This document shows, piece by piece, positions 17,177-26,455 of a DNA stretch of 46,591 bases. This DNA is from an uncultured Bacteroidia bacterium. Lineage in GTDB: Bacteria > Bacteroidota > Bacteroidia > J057 > CALDDN01. The DNA lies in contig CALDDN010000008.1 in the NCBI GenBank assembly GCA_937936615.1, positions 1 to 46,591 of the forward strand, read 5' to 3'. Each line of letters begins with the position of its first letter. The first letter of the stretch is position 1. Below the pieces are notes generated by a model. It did no database searches and was not told the origin of the DNA. It saw only the letters and a list, made by a program, of their open reading frames with translations. A program made the translations under genes and the position numbers.

Positions 17177-18049
17177 GTGGGACAGAAAACCAACCCCGTC
17201 GGCCTGCGCCTGGGCATCATCCGAGGCTGGGACTCGAACTGGTTCGGCGGCAAACACTACGCCGACAAGCTCGTCGAGGACGAGAAAATCCGCAGCTACC
17301 TCAACGCCCGCCTGCCTCGTGCCGGCATCTCGAAGGTAGTCATCGAACGCTTTCCCAAACGCCTGATTCTGACCATCCACACGGCCCGCCCGGGCGTGGT
17401 GATCGGCAAAGGGGGGCAGGAAGTCGAGAAACTGCGTGAGGAAATCAAAAAACTGACCGACAAGGAAATCCAGCTCAACATATACGAGGTAAAGCGGCCC
17501 GAAATCGATGCCAAGCTCATCGGCGAGAACATCGCCGGCCAGCTGCAGGCCCGCATTTCGTACCGCCGCGCCATGAAGTCGGCCATCGCCGCGGCCATGC
17601 GCATGGGTGCCGAAGGCATCAAAGTTACGCTGAGCGGCCGCCTGGGCGGAGCCGAGATGTCGCGTCTCGAATCGTACAAGGAAGGCCGGATTCCGCTGCA
17701 GACGCTGCGGGCCGACATCGATTACGCCATCACCACCGCCCATACCATTCAGGGGGCCATCGGCATCAAAGTTTGGGTTTTCAAAGGCGAAGTTTACGGC
17801 AAAGTAGACCTCTCGCCCGAATCGCAGGCACAGCAGCGCAGCAGCGCGGGACGCCCCGTGGGTATGGGCGGCGGCGAGCGAAGCGATCGCGGTGGCCGTG
17901 GCGACCGTGGTGGTCGTGGTGGCGGTGAGCGCAACCGCGGCTCGGGCGGAGGCGGCCGCGGCTCGGGCGGTGGCGGAGGCCGTGGAACTGGAGGCGGTGG
18001 TGCGGGTCGCGGATCGGGCGGCGGCGAACGCAGACCGCGCAAAGCATGA
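17177..18049 (+). CDS. rpsC: Ribosomal protein uS3 with RGG-type C-terminal tail
   Basis: The GTG start at 17177 gives [20 protein letters not shown], the expected N-terminus. The KH domain ([15 protein letters not shown], about 72-86) and the C-terminal domain ([20 protein letters not shown]) are complete by about residue 211. Residues 212-290 form a Gly/Arg/Ser tail with repeated RGG and GGRGSGGG units, making the protein 290 residues against about 210-240 in most bacteria. uS3 lines the mRNA entry tunnel, so the tail would project near incoming mRNA. The tail DNA is a GC-rich imperfect repeat. Confidence 0.95.
   Translation: MGQKTNPVGLRLGIIRGWDSNWFGGKHYADKLVEDEKIRSYLNARLPRAGISKVVIERFPKRLILTIHTARPGVVIGKGGQEVEKLREEIKKLTDKEIQLNIYEVKRPEIDAKLIGENIAGQLQARISYRRAMKSAIAAAMRMGAEGIKVTLSGRLGGAEMSRLESYKEGRIPLQTLRADIDYAITTAHTIQGAIGIKVWVFKGEVYGKVDLSPESQAQQRSSAGRPVGMGGGERSDRGGRGDRGGRGGGERNRGSGGGGRGSGGGGGRGTGGGGAGRGSGGGERRPRKA
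17862..18035 (+). repeat. Imperfect Gly/Arg-coding repeat inside rpsC
   Basis: The DNA encodes about 58 residues made of RGG, GGGR and GSGGGG units, with recurring ggcgg/ggtgg triplets. It explains the long opposite-strand Pro/Arg frames in the ORF track. It probably grew by repeat expansion. Confidence 0.6.
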
Positions 18050-18089
18050 CAACAACACAGGCAGCAAGGAACCATAAAGCGATACCGAA

Positions 18090-18509
18090 ATGCTATCACC
18101 CAAGCGCGTCAAATACCGCAAGCCCCATAAAGGGGTCATGAAGGGCAACGCCCCACGCGGAGCCGAGCTGTCCTTCGGCTCCTTCGGGCTGAAGGCCATC
18201 GACCAGGGCTTCATCACCTCGCGCCAGATCGAAGCGGCACGCGTGGCCCTGACCCGCCAGCTGAAACGGGAAGGCAAAGTGTGGATTCGCATCTTTCCCG
18301 ACAAGGCCCTGACCAAGAAGCCCGCCGAGGTGCGCATGGGTAAGGGCAAAGGCTCGCCCGAACTGTGGGTGGCTGTGGTGCTGCCCGGTCGCATCATGTT
18401 CGAGGTCGAAGGCGTGCCCCGCGAGGCCGCCATGGAAGCCATGCGCCTGGCCGCCCAGAAACTCCCTGTCAAGACTAAATTTGTTACCCGCCGAGATTAC
18501 GTCGCATGA
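18090..18509 (+). CDS. rplP: Ribosomal protein uL16
   Basis: This 139-residue protein starts [19 protein letters not shown] and has [23 protein letters not shown] and [19 protein letters not shown], all family hallmarks. It helps organise the A site of the 50S subunit. Its stop overlaps the rpmC start in an ATGA junction, which suggests translational coupling. Confidence 0.98.
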   Translation: MLSPKRVKYRKPHKGVMKGNAPRGAELSFGSFGLKAIDQGFITSRQIEAARVALTRQLKREGKVWIRIFPDKALTKKPAEVRMGKGKGSPELWVAVVLPGRIMFEVEGVPREAAMEAMRLAAQKLPVKTKFVTRRDYVA

Positions 18510-18703
18510 GGCCAGAAGAAATTCGCCAGATGACGGTTCCCGAAATCGAATCGCACCTGCAGGAGCAGCAGCGTCAGCTTATCGACATGCGCTTCAGCCA
18601 CACCATCTCGCCGGTCGAAAACCCGGCCCGCATGCGCCTGCTGCGGCGCAACATCGCCCGCCTGATGACCGAGCTTAACACCCGTAAACGCCAAAACGCC
18701 TGA
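18506..18703 (+). CDS. rpmC: Ribosomal protein uL29
   Basis: This 65-residue two-helix protein starts [20 protein letters not shown] and contains [20 protein letters not shown]. It sits near the peptide exit. It overlaps rplP by 4 nt and is followed 14 nt later by rpsQ. Confidence 0.97.
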   Translation: MRPEEIRQMTVPEIESHLQEQQRQLIDMRFSHTISPVENPARMRLLRRNIARLMTELNTRKRQNA

Positions 18704-18717
18704 GAGCAGAACCGGAT

Positions 18718-19083
18718 ATGGAAGAGAACGAATTGGAACCCACCCCGCAGCCCGAGGAGGCCCCTGCCTCCAGCCTGCCCGCCGAACCTGCAGCAGATGC
18801 GCCTGTCGGTACCTCGAGCCCGACCGCTGCCGGCCGCCGCTCGCGCAAGGAAAAACAGGGCATCGTGGTCAGCGATAAAATGCAGAAGACGATCATCATC
18901 AAAGTTGAACGTCGGCTCAAGCACCCCATTTACGGGAAGTTTATCAAGAAATCGACTAAATTTGCCGTCCACGACGAAACAAACGATGCCCGGGTGGGCG
19001 ACCGCGTCCGCGTAGCCGAGACGCGCCCCCTGAGCAAGACCAAACGGTGGCGGCTGGTAGAAATCCTCGAACGCGCCAAATAA
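18718..19083 (+). CDS. rpsQ: Ribosomal protein uS17 with acidic N-terminal extension
   Basis: The uS17 core starts near residue 46 ([20 protein letters not shown]) and continues with the usual OB-fold to [12 protein letters not shown]. It is preceded by an acidic, Pro/Ala-rich arm of about 40 residues ([20 protein letters not shown]), so the protein is 121 residues against about 80-90 normally. The arm starts 14 nt after rpmC. No ATG lies at the core boundary (the first in-core one falls within SDKMQKT), so the long form is the supported one. Confidence 0.93.
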   Translation: MEENELEPTPQPEEAPASSLPAEPAADAPVGTSSPTAAGRRSRKEKQGIVVSDKMQKTIIIKVERRLKHPIYGKFIKKSTKFAVHDETNDARVGDRVRVAETRPLSKTKRWRLVEILERAK

Positions 19084-19086
19084 GCC

Positions 19087-19455
19087 ATGATCCAGCAAGA
19101 AAGCCGGCTCCGCGTAGCCGACAACACCGGTGCCAAAGAAGTGCTCTGCATCCGCGTTCTGGGCGGATCGGGCAAGAAATACGGACGGGTAGGCGACGTA
19201 ATCGTCTGCTCGGTCAAATCGTCGGTGCCCAACGGCACCGTCAAGAAAGGCGATGTAGTCAAATGTGTGATCGTACGTACGCGTCAGGCCGTCCGGCGCC
19301 GCGATGGCTCGTACATCCGCTTCGACGAAAATGCCGCCGTCATCATCAACAACGCCGGCGATCCGCGCGGCACCCGCATCTTTGGCCCCGTGGCCCGCGA
19401 GCTGCGCGAGCGTCAATTCACCAAAATCATTTCCCTGGCCCCCGAAGTACTTTAA
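19087..19455 (+). CDS. rplN: Ribosomal protein uL14
   Basis: This 122-residue protein starts [20 protein letters not shown] and ends [23 protein letters not shown], with standard length and ends. It forms part of an intersubunit bridge. Confidence 0.98.
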   Translation: MIQQESRLRVADNTGAKEVLCIRVLGGSGKKYGRVGDVIVCSVKSSVPNGTVKKGDVVKCVIVRTRQAVRRRDGSYIRFDENAAVIINNAGDPRGTRIFGPVARELRERQFTKIISLAPEVL

Positions 19456-19467
19456 TACAGCCCAGCC

Positions 19468-19836
19468 ATGCGCCGCAAATGCAACCCCATTCCCAAGCTG
19501 CACGTCCGCAAAGGCGATCGCGTAAAGGTGCTCTCCGGCTCGGCCGATATCAAAGGCAAGATCGGAGAGGTGCGCATCGTCGACCCGGTCAAGATGACGG
19601 CCATCGTCGAAGGCGTGAACATCGTTACGAAGCACATCCGCCGCTCGCAGGATGCGCCCAACGGTACGATCAGCCGCACGGAAGCTCCCATTCACATCTC
19701 GAAACTGCAAGTCATTGATCCCAAATCGGGCAAGCCGACCCGCATAGGCCGCACCAAGAACGAAACCGGCTGGGTGCGCGTGGCCAAACGATCGGGCGAG
19801 GTGCTGCCCACCGATACCAGTCGTACCCGTCGTTAA
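19468..19836 (+). CDS. rplX: Ribosomal protein uL24
   Basis: This 122-residue protein contains the KOW motif (KGDRVKVLSGSADIKGKIGEV) and the following EGVNIVTKHIRRSQ segment. A C-terminal stretch of about 15 residues beyond the common length ends LPTDTSRTRR. It is an early 50S assembly initiator. Confidence 0.97.
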   Translation: MRRKCNPIPKLHVRKGDRVKVLSGSADIKGKIGEVRIVDPVKMTAIVEGVNIVTKHIRRSQDAPNGTISRTEAPIHISKLQVIDPKSGKPTRIGRTKNETGWVRVAKRSGEVLPTDTSRTRR

Positions 19837-19858
19837 CCTTTGACCTTCGAACCGTACC

Positions 19859-20434
19859 ATGGAGGCACGTCTCTATACCTTATATAAGAATCAGATCATC
19901 CCCAAGCTGCGGGACCGCTTCGGCTACACCAACGTCATGCAGGTGCCCAAGCTCGAGAAAATCGTCCTTTCGCGGGGCATTGGCGCAGCCATCCAGGACA
20001 AAAAGCTGCTCGAACAGGCCGCCCAGGAGTTCGGGCTGATCACGGGCCAGAAGCCTATCATCACCAAGTCGAAGACCGACATCTCGAACTTCAAGCTGCG
20101 CTCGGGCATGCCCATCGGCTGCAAGGTAACGCTGCGTCGCGACCGCATGTACGAGTTCCTCGACCGGCTCATCAACATCGCCATCCCGCGGATGCGCGAC
20201 TTCCGGGGCCTCAATGAAAAAGGTTTCGATGGCCGGGGCAACTTTACGCTCGGTGTCAAGGAACAGATCATCTTTCCGGAAATCGATGTCGATAAAATCT
20301 ACAAGATCGCTGGGATGGATATCAGCTTCGTAACCACTGCCCGCACCGACGAGGAAGCCCTCGAGCTGCTGATGGCCTTTGGTATGCCCTTCCGCGCCGC
20401 GCAAAATGTAACCGAGACTGCCACCGTTTCGTAA
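19859..20434 (+). CDS. rplE: Ribosomal protein uL5
   Basis: This 191-residue protein has the family motifs [19 protein letters not shown] and [20 protein letters not shown]. It binds 5S rRNA and contacts P-site tRNA. The start [20 protein letters not shown] follows rplX by 22 nt. Confidence 0.98.
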   Translation: MEARLYTLYKNQIIPKLRDRFGYTNVMQVPKLEKIVLSRGIGAAIQDKKLLEQAAQEFGLITGQKPIITKSKTDISNFKLRSGMPIGCKVTLRRDRMYEFLDRLINIAIPRMRDFRGLNEKGFDGRGNFTLGVKEQIIFPEIDVDKIYKIAGMDISFVTTARTDEEALELLMAFGMPFRAAQNVTETATVS

Positions 20435-20452
20435 AAACCGCACCCCCAGACC

Positions 20453-20722
20453 ATGTCCAAGAAATCGATCATTGCCCGCCAGCTCAAGCGCGAAAAAATG
20501 GTGGAACGCTACGCCGAGCGGCGCAAAAAGCTCAAGGAAGAGGGCCGTTGGCTCGAACTGCAGAAGCTGCCGCGCGACAGCAGCCCCGTCCGCCTGCGCA
20601 ACCGCTGCCAGATCACGGGCCGCCCCCGCGCCTACATCCGCCGCTTTGGCATCTCGCGCATCAAATTCCGGGAAATGGCCCTCGAGGGCAAAATACCGGG
20701 CGTCCGTAAAGCCAGCTGGTAA
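20453..20722 (+). CDS. rpsN: Ribosomal protein uS14 (zinc-free form)
   Basis: This 89-residue protein starts [20 protein letters not shown] and ends RISRIKF-type sequence then [11 protein letters not shown]. It has a single Cys in [17 protein letters not shown], not the CxxC pairs of the short zinc-binding form, so it is the long C-minus type. Confidence 0.97.
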   Translation: MSKKSIIARQLKREKMVERYAERRKKLKEEGRWLELQKLPRDSSPVRLRNRCQITGRPRAYIRRFGISRIKFREMALEGKIPGVRKASW

Positions 20723-20749
20723 GCATTCACCCTTCGATCACGAATCGCC

Positions 20750-21148
20750 ATGCACACCGATCCGATAGCCGATTACCTGACGCGCATCCGCAACGCCTAT
20801 GCCGCGCGTAAACGCAGCGTGGAAATCCCGGCCTCCAATCTCAAACTCGGCATCAGTGCCGTGCTTCAGGACATGGGCTACATCCACGGCTACAAGAAAA
20901 TAGAAGACAACAAACAGGGCATCATCAAAATAGCCCTCAAATACGACAGCGTAACCAAGCAGCCGGCCATCACCAAGATTCAGCGCGTGAGCACCCCCGG
21001 TCTGCGGGTCTACACCAAAGCCAAGGAAATGCCCCGCGTGATGAACGGACTGGGTATCGCCGTCGTTACGACCTCCCAAGGCATCATGACGGGCAAGCAG
21101 GCCCGCGCCAAAAACCTGGGGGGCGAAGTTCTGTGTTACGTTTATTGA
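20750..21148 (+). CDS. rpsH: Ribosomal protein uS8
   Basis: This 132-residue protein starts MHTDPIADYLTRIRNAYAAR and ends GLGIAVVTTSQGIMTGKQAR plus a short tail. In E. coli uS8 represses the spc operon; no matching mRNA structure was tested here. Confidence 0.98.
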   Translation: MHTDPIADYLTRIRNAYAARKRSVEIPASNLKLGISAVLQDMGYIHGYKKIEDNKQGIIKIALKYDSVTKQPAITKIQRVSTPGLRVYTKAKEMPRVMNGLGIAVVTTSQGIMTGKQARAKNLGGEVLCYVY

Positions 21149-21157
21149 TCAGCAGCC

Positions 21158-21718
21158 ATGTCCCGCGTCGGAAGAGCACTCATATCCATTCCCCAGGGCG
21201 TCAAGTTCAACTTCGCCCAACACGAGGTTACAGTCAAAGGCCCCAAAGGCGAACTCAAGCAGACGCTCGAGCCGGGCTTCGAATTTGACCAGCAGGACGG
21301 CGGCCTGAGCCTGCGCCGCCCCAGCGACCAGAAAAGGCATCGCGCCCTCCATGGCCTCTACCGCGCCCTGGTGGCCAACATGGTCAAGGGCGTGTCCGAA
21401 GGCTACGAGGAAACCCTCGAACTGGTGGGCGTGGGTTACCGCGCCGAAGCCAAAGGCCAGGTACTGGAACTGGCTTTGGGCTACTCGCACCAGATATTCT
21501 TTGTCGTTCCACCCGAAATCAAGGTTTCGACGGAATCGGCCAAAGGCCAGAACCCCAAAATCATGCTTTCGGGCATCGACAAGCAGCTCCTGGGCCAGGT
21601 GGCCGCCAAAATCCGAGGCCTGCGCCCGCCCGAGCCTTACAAAGGCAAAGGGGTGCGCTACGCAACCGAACAGGTACGCCGCAAGGCCGGCAAAGCAAGT
21701 GGTAAAGGCAAGAAGTAA
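21158..21718 (+). CDS. rplF: Ribosomal protein uL6
   Basis: This 186-residue protein has two homologous domains. It starts [20 protein letters not shown] and carries the C-terminal signature region around [20 protein letters not shown]. The Lys/Gly-rich end (GKASGKGKK) is usual. It lies near the GTPase-associated centre. Confidence 0.98.
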   Translation: MSRVGRALISIPQGVKFNFAQHEVTVKGPKGELKQTLEPGFEFDQQDGGLSLRRPSDQKRHRALHGLYRALVANMVKGVSEGYEETLELVGVGYRAEAKGQVLELALGYSHQIFFVVPPEIKVSTESAKGQNPKIMLSGIDKQLLGQVAAKIRGLRPPEPYKGKGVRYATEQVRRKAGKASGKGKK

Positions 21719-21726
21719 ATCCCGAG

Positions 21727-22086
21727 ATGAATACGATCAAAAAAGAGGCGCGGCGTCAGCGCATCAAAAAAGGCATCCGCAAGCGCGTGCGGGGTACGGC
21801 CGAACGTCCGCGCCTGACGGTATTCCGCAGCAATACCTCGATCTACGCCCAGATCATCGACGACGAGCGTGGACTGACGCTCAGCAGCTGCTCCTCGCGC
21901 ATCAAGCAGATCGGCGAGCAGAAGATCAGCAAAACCGAACAGAGTACCCTGGTGGGCAGGCTGCTGGCCGAGAAGGCCAAAGCCGCCGGCATCAGCCGGG
22001 TCGTCTTCGACCGCAACGGTTACCGCTACCACGGCCGTGTAAAAGCTTTGGCCGACGGTGCCCGCGAGGGAGGACTCGAATTCTAG
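21727..22086 (+). CDS. rplR: Ribosomal protein uL18
   Basis: This 119-residue protein starts [20 protein letters not shown] and has [20 protein letters not shown] and [20 protein letters not shown]. It binds 5S rRNA with uL5. A 58-nt AT-rich gap before rpsE is wider than most gaps in this cluster. Confidence 0.98.
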   Translation: MNTIKKEARRQRIKKGIRKRVRGTAERPRLTVFRSNTSIYAQIIDDERGLTLSSCSSRIKQIGEQKISKTEQSTLVGRLLAEKAKAAGISRVVFDRNGYRYHGRVKALADGAREGGLEF

Positions 22087-22144
22087 TTTTCAAGCACCGA
22101 TACAGCGATTTACTCTTTATTTAGACGTCCGAAAAAAAGGAACT

Positions 22145-22684
22145 ATGTCAACCCGAGATCGAGACCGCGACCGCGACAAGAAGAAAGTGAAGCCGGGCGA
22201 GGTACAGCTCCAGGAGAAAATGGTAGCCCTCAACCGGGTGGCCAAGGTGGTGAAAGGCGGTCGCCGCTTCAGCTTCACGGCCATCGTGGTGGTGGGCGAC
22301 GGCAACGGCGTAGTGGGCCACGGCCTGGGCAAAGCCAGCGAGGTGTCGAATGCCATCGCCAAAGGCTTCGAAGACGCCAAAAAGAATCTGGTAACCATAC
22401 CGATCATCAACGGTACGGTGCCCCACGAGATTGAAATGCGCTTTGGCGCGGCCAAAATTCTGCTCAGACCCGCTGCCCCGGGGACAGGAATTCTGGCCGG
22501 TGGCGCGATGCGGGCGGTGCTCGAAAGCGCGGGCATCAAGGACGTACTGGGCAAGACGCACGGCTCGTCGAACCCGCATAACGTGGTCAAAGCCACGATC
22601 AAAGCCCTCTCGAGCATGCGCGATGCCTATACCGTCGCCAAGGTTCGGGGCATTCCATTGGAAAAAGTATTCACCGGCTTCTGA
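22145..22684 (+). CDS. rpsE: Ribosomal protein uS5
   Basis: I chose the ATG at 22145 over the track start at 22058, which would overlap rplR and add 29 unrelated residues. The 179-residue product begins with an Arg-Asp run ([14 protein letters not shown]). It then has the double-stranded RNA-binding domain ([20 protein letters not shown]) and the C-terminal domain ([20 protein letters not shown]). uS5 shapes the mRNA entry site with uS3 and uS4. Confidence 0.97.
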   Translation: MSTRDRDRDRDKKKVKPGEVQLQEKMVALNRVAKVVKGGRRFSFTAIVVVGDGNGVVGHGLGKASEVSNAIAKGFEDAKKNLVTIPIINGTVPHEIEMRFGAAKILLRPAAPGTGILAGGAMRAVLESAGIKDVLGKTHGSSNPHNVVKATIKALSSMRDAYTVAKVRGIPLEKVFTGF

Positions 22685-22708
22685 AAATAAGCCTAACGGC
22701 ACTGCACG

Positions 22709-22900
22709 ATGTCCACGGTAAAAGTGAAAGTAACTCAGGTTAAAAGCCTGATCGACCGCACGAAGCGGGATAAAGCCACGATGAAGGCCTTGGGCCTGGG
22801 CCGGATCAACCGGAGCGTGGTGCAGACGGCCACCCCCCAGTTTATGGGAATGGTACGGGCCGTCAGCCATTTGGTACGGGTCGAAGAAGTAAAGGACTAA
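22709..22900 (+). CDS. rpmD: Ribosomal protein uL30
   Basis: This 63-residue protein has the family pattern VKVTQVKSLIDRTKRDKATM followed by LGLGRINRSV. Length is normal. It lies 24 nt after rpsE. Confidence 0.97.
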   Translation: MSTVKVKVTQVKSLIDRTKRDKATMKALGLGRINRSVVQTATPQFMGMVRAVSHLVRVEEVKD

Positions 22901-22904
22901 GCCC

Positions 22905-22912
22905 AAAGGAGA
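22905..22912 (+). promoter_or_regulatory. SD sequence AAAGGAGA before rplO
   Basis: AAAGGAGA lies 8 nt before the rplO ATG. It pairs at all eight positions with the 3' tail UCUCCUUU of the variant 16S rRNA in this window, including the altered base. A canonical tail would pair at seven. Confidence 0.6.
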
Positions 22913-22920
22913 CAAACGCC

Positions 22921-23412
22921 ATGCGTATCCATGAACTCAAACCCGCCCCCGGTTCGAACCCGAGCCGCACCCGCATCGGCCGGGGCCAAGGCTCGGGCAA
23001 GGGCGGTACCTCGACCAAAGGCCACAAAGGAGGCCAGTCGCGGTCGGGCCATACGGTCAAGCGCGGCTTCGAAGGGGGGCAGACTCCACTCGCCCGCCGG
23101 CTGCCCAAGTTCGGGTTCAAAAACCCGTTCCGCGTCGAATACAACCTCCTCAACCTCGAGCAGCTCGAGCACTACTGCCAGAAAACGCCGGGCCTGAGCG
23201 TGATCGACGAGGCCTTTTACCGCCAGAAGCGCATCACCAGCCCCAGCAGCCCGCTGGTCAAGGTGCTGGGCCGCGGCGAACTCAAAACCCGTCTGACGGT
23301 ACATGCGCACAAGTTCAGCGACTCGGCCCGCCGCGCCATCGAAGCGGCAGGCGGCCAGGTTGTCGTGCTTGGCCCATCCCAGGACGAAACGCAGGAAGGA
23401 GCCAACGCATGA
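22921..23412 (+). CDS. rplO: Ribosomal protein uL15
   Basis: This 163-residue protein has the glycine-rich start region (RIGRGQGSGKGGTSTKGHKG), followed by GFEGGQTPLARRLPKFGFKN. The C-terminal half carries the family signature near ARRAIEAAGGQVV. It overlaps secY by 4 nt (ATGA) and is the best SD-preceded gene in the window. Confidence 0.97.
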   Translation: MRIHELKPAPGSNPSRTRIGRGQGSGKGGTSTKGHKGGQSRSGHTVKRGFEGGQTPLARRLPKFGFKNPFRVEYNLLNLEQLEHYCQKTPGLSVIDEAFYRQKRITSPSSPLVKVLGRGELKTRLTVHAHKFSDSARRAIEAAGGQVVVLGPSQDETQEGANA

Positions 23413-24758
23413 AGCGTCTGATCAAAACCCTTCGCGACATCTTCAGCATCGAAGAGCTGCGTGGCCGCATCCTCTTCACGCTCCTGATGCTGGCTATCTT
23501 CCGCTTCGGCTCGTTCGTCATCCTGCCGGGTATCGACTCCAAGGCTCTGGCCGATTCGTTCCGCCAGCAGGGCGGCGGGGGGATCCTCGATCTGGTCAAC
23601 CTCTTTGTGGGGGGGGCTTTCGGACGCGGGGCCATTTTTGCCCTCGGCATCATGCCCTACATCTCGGCCTCGATCATCCTGCAGCTCATGGGCGCGGTGG
23701 TGCCTGCCATTCAGAAAATCCAGAAAGAGGGCGAGTCGGGCATCCGCAAGATCAACCAGCTGACGCGTTACCTGACCGTGGGAATCACCGCCGTGCAGGC
23801 CGCCGCCTATGTCGTCAACCTGCAGACCGATCACGGCAACGCCATCGTGGCCGATGCCTACTTCTTCTGGATATCGACCATCTTTGTGCTGACGGCGGGT
23901 ACGATGTTCCTCGTCTGGATCGGGGAACGCATCACCGAAAACGGCATCGGTAACGGCGTATCGCTCATCATCGCCATCGGCATCATTGCCGACCTGCCCT
24001 TGGCCCTCATTACTGAATTCCAGGCCAATCCGATGATGATCTTCTTTGTCGAAATCCTGGCCCTGGGGCTTGTTACGATGGCCGTCGTGCTGCTGACGAC
24101 CGGTACGCGCAAGATCCCCGTCAACTACGCCCGCCGCATGGTAGGCAATAAGATGATGGGCAGCATGACCACTACCGCCCGCCAGTACATCCCGCTCAAG
24201 CTCAACTCGGCCAACGTAATGCCCATCATCTTTGCGCAGGCCATCATGTTCATTCCGGCCACCATCTTCCAGTTTCAGGTTTTTCAGGACAGCGATTTCT
24301 GGATGAGCTTCCAGCAGGCCTTCAGCGACTATACGAGCGTAGGCTACAACATCGTTTTTGCCGCCCTGATCATCCTGTTCTCGTATTTCTATACGGCACT
24401 GGTGGTCAACCCGCAGGAGATCGCCGACCAGCTCAAGCGGCAGGGCGGTTTCATTCCGGGCGTCAAACCCGGCAAGCAGACTTCCGAGTTCATCGACGAA
24501 GTGCTCACGCGCATCACCTTGCCCGGTGCTCTTTTTCTGGCTGCGGTGGCCATCATGCCCGCTATTGTAGCCTCGCTGGGCGTTTCGAACCAGTTTGCTA
24601 TGTTCTTTGGCGGTACAAGCCTGCTGATCATGATCGGTGTGGTACTCGATACGCTGCAGCAGATCGAAAGCCACCTCAAGATGCGACACTACGACGGCCT
24701 GATGAAATCGGGCCGCCTGCTCAGCCGTAATCAGGTAGGCGCACCTACCACACTCTAA
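23409..24758 (+). CDS. secY: Protein translocase subunit SecY
   Basis: This 449-residue inner-membrane protein has ten predicted membrane segments. It includes GRILFTLLMLAIFRFGSFVI (TM1), the plug region, GIMPYISASIILQLMGAVVP and GNGVSLIIAIGIIA. The conserved cytoplasmic loop near the C-terminus (DQLKRQGGFIPGVKPGKQTS) is intact. It is the channel of the Sec translocon with SecE and SecG. The start overlaps the rplO stop; AAGGAG lies 7 nt upstream, inside rplO. Confidence 0.98.
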   Translation: MKRLIKTLRDIFSIEELRGRILFTLLMLAIFRFGSFVILPGIDSKALADSFRQQGGGGILDLVNLFVGGAFGRGAIFALGIMPYISASIILQLMGAVVPAIQKIQKEGESGIRKINQLTRYLTVGITAVQAAAYVVNLQTDHGNAIVADAYFFWISTIFVLTAGTMFLVWIGERITENGIGNGVSLIIAIGIIADLPLALITEFQANPMMIFFVEILALGLVTMAVVLLTTGTRKIPVNYARRMVGNKMMGSMTTTARQYIPLKLNSANVMPIIFAQAIMFIPATIFQFQVFQDSDFWMSFQQAFSDYTSVGYNIVFAALIILFSYFYTALVVNPQEIADQLKRQGGFIPGVKPGKQTSEFIDEVLTRITLPGALFLAAVAIMPAIVASLGVSNQFAMFFGGTSLLIMIGVVLDTLQQIESHLKMRHYDGLMKSGRLLSRNQVGAPTTL

Positions 24759-24771
24759 ACAGATAGCCCTC

Positions 24772-25605
24772 ATGCTGGCCAGAAAGAAAAAACAGCCCAT
24801 CCTCAAAACAGCGGAAGAAATCGAGCAGCTGCGGCGGGCGGCCCGGCTGGTCTCCAATACCTTCGCCGTGCTCAAAGAGCACGTACGCCCGGGGGTGAGC
24901 ACGGCATTTCTGGACCGGCTGGCCGAAACGTTCATCCGCGACCACGGAGCCATTCCCGCCTTCAAAGGCTACCAGCCCGATCCGGATGTGGTGCCCTTTC
25001 CGGGCACGCTCTGCACCTCGGTCAACGAGGCGGTGGTGCACGGTGTGCCCTCGGAGGAGGTCCTTCTCAAGGAGGGCGACATCGTCTCGCTCGATTGTGG
25101 CGTGATTTTGGATGGCTTTGTGGGCGATTCGGCCTATACCTTTGCTGTGGGCGAGATTGCGCCCGAAGTGCAGCGGCTGCTCGATGTTACGAAGGAGAGC
25201 CTCTACCGTGCCATTGCCCAGGTCAAGCGTGGGGCACGGCTGGGCGATGTCTCGTTCGCGGTGCAGCACTACGTCGAGTCGCACGGCTACTCGGTGGTGC
25301 GCGAGCTGGTGGGGCACGGCCTGGGCCGGAGCCTTCACGAGCCGCCCGAAGTGCCCAACTTCGGCAAGCGGGGCCACGGCCCGTTGCTGGCCGAGGGGCT
25401 TGTCATCTGCATCGAGCCGATGATCAACCTGGGCCGTGCCGAGGTGGTGCGGGGTAAGGATGGCTGGACCATTCTGACGCGCGACCGCAAGCCCTCGGCC
25501 CACTTTGAGCATACCGTGGCCCTGGGGCCTAACGGTGCCGACGTTTTGACTACTTTTGATCCCATCGAAACGGGCGCAAGCCTGCAGCCGCAGACCGCCC
25601 TCTGA
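24772..25605 (+). CDS. map: Methionine aminopeptidase, type I
   Basis: This 277-residue enzyme removes the initiator Met from nascent proteins. The metal ligands are in place: DCG and GDSAYTF supply the two Asp, GHGLGRSLHEPPEVPNFG the His, CIEPMIN and HFEHTVAL the two Glu; VHGVPS carries the substrate-side His. It lies between secY and infA, as in many bacteria. Confidence 0.97.
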   Translation: MLARKKKQPILKTAEEIEQLRRAARLVSNTFAVLKEHVRPGVSTAFLDRLAETFIRDHGAIPAFKGYQPDPDVVPFPGTLCTSVNEAVVHGVPSEEVLLKEGDIVSLDCGVILDGFVGDSAYTFAVGEIAPEVQRLLDVTKESLYRAIAQVKRGARLGDVSFAVQHYVESHGYSVVRELVGHGLGRSLHEPPEVPNFGKRGHGPLLAEGLVICIEPMINLGRAEVVRGKDGWTILTRDRKPSAHFEHTVALGPNGADVLTTFDPIETGASLQPQTAL

Positions 25606-25614
25606 ATTTGATCT

Positions 25615-25833
25615 ATGGCCAAACAGAATTCCATCCGCGTCGACGGTACGATCATCGAAGCCCTGCCTAACGCCAATTTCCGGGTCGAACTGGAAAATGG
25701 CCACAAGATTCTGGCGCACATCTCGGGCAAGATGCGCATGTATTACATCAAGATTCTGCCCGGCGACCGCGTCAGCCTCGAACTCTCGCCTTACGATCTG
25801 ACTAAAGGCCGGATTGTCTACCGCTACAAGTAA
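25615..25833 (+). CDS. infA: Translation initiation factor IF-1
   Basis: This 72-residue OB-fold protein ([20 protein letters not shown], ending KGRIVYRYK) is standard. It binds the 30S A site during initiation and follows map by 9 nt. Confidence 0.98.
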   Translation: MAKQNSIRVDGTIIEALPNANFRVELENGHKILAHISGKMRMYYIKILPGDRVSLELSPYDLTKGRIVYRYK

Positions 25834-25899
25834 ACCAGTCGCATCAGTTTAAATATAAAATTCTACACCTCTTTACCGTACCGCAGGTACTCTACGAGC

Positions 25900-26016
25900 A
25901 TGAAAGTCCGAACGTCGATCAAAAAGCGGAGTGCCGAATGCATCATCGTCCGGCGCAAAGGCCGCATCTATGTCATCAATAAAAAGAATCCCAAGTACAA
26001 GCAGCGTCAAGGCTAA
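25900..26016 (+). CDS. rpmJ: Ribosomal protein bL36
   Basis: This gene is too short for the ORF track. ATG at 25900 to TAA at 26016 encodes 38 residues beginning [20 protein letters not shown] and ending [12 protein letters not shown]. It has a single Cys, so it is the zinc-free type rather than the CxxC form. It lies 66 nt after infA and 22 nt before rpsM, the usual Bacteroidota position. Confidence 0.96.
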   Translation: MKVRTSIKKRSAECIIVRRKGRIYVINKKNPKYKQRQG

Positions 26017-26038
26017 GCACAGTACCGAATAATAACGT

Positions 26039-26416
26039 ATGGCACGTATTGCAGGGGTAGACTTGCCCCGAAACAAGCGCGGACTCATTGCGCTGACTTA
26101 TATCTACGGCATCGGGCGCACGCGGGCCCACGAAATCCTGACCCGCGCCAATGTGCCGCCCGAGAAACGCGTCCAGGACTGGACCGACCAGGAGGCTGCC
26201 GATGTCCGGCAGCTGGTGGCCGACGAGTACAAGGTGGAAGGGGCCTTGCGGGCCGAGGTGCAGCTCAACATCAAGCGGCTGATCGACATCAACTGCTACC
26301 GCGGCATCCGGCACAAAAAAGGCCTGCCCCTGCGCGGACAACGCACGCGTACCAACTCGCGCACCCGCAAGGGCAAACGTAAAACGGTAGCTAACAAGAA
26401 GAAAGCCACGAAGTAA
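26039..26416 (+). CDS. rpsM: Ribosomal protein uS13
   Basis: This 125-residue protein starts [20 protein letters not shown] and contains the family pattern [20 protein letters not shown] with a Lys-rich end. It forms head-to-50S bridges. Confidence 0.98.
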   Translation: MARIAGVDLPRNKRGLIALTYIYGIGRTRAHEILTRANVPPEKRVQDWTDQEAADVRQLVADEYKVEGALRAEVQLNIKRLIDINCYRGIRHKKGLPLRGQRTRTNSRTRKGKRKTVANKKKATK

Positions 26417-26455
26417 GTAAGCCACGAGCCTGCCCCTTTTTATTACCTCAGCCAG

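Noticed and set aside
17042-18472. 476-aa minus-strand frame opposite rpsC and rplP
   Set aside because: Its low-complexity Ala/Thr/Arg stretches come from the complement of the uS3 RGG tail.
22058-22684. 208-aa version of uS5
   Set aside because: It overlaps rplR and adds 29 unrelated residues; the ATG at 22145 gives a normal protein.
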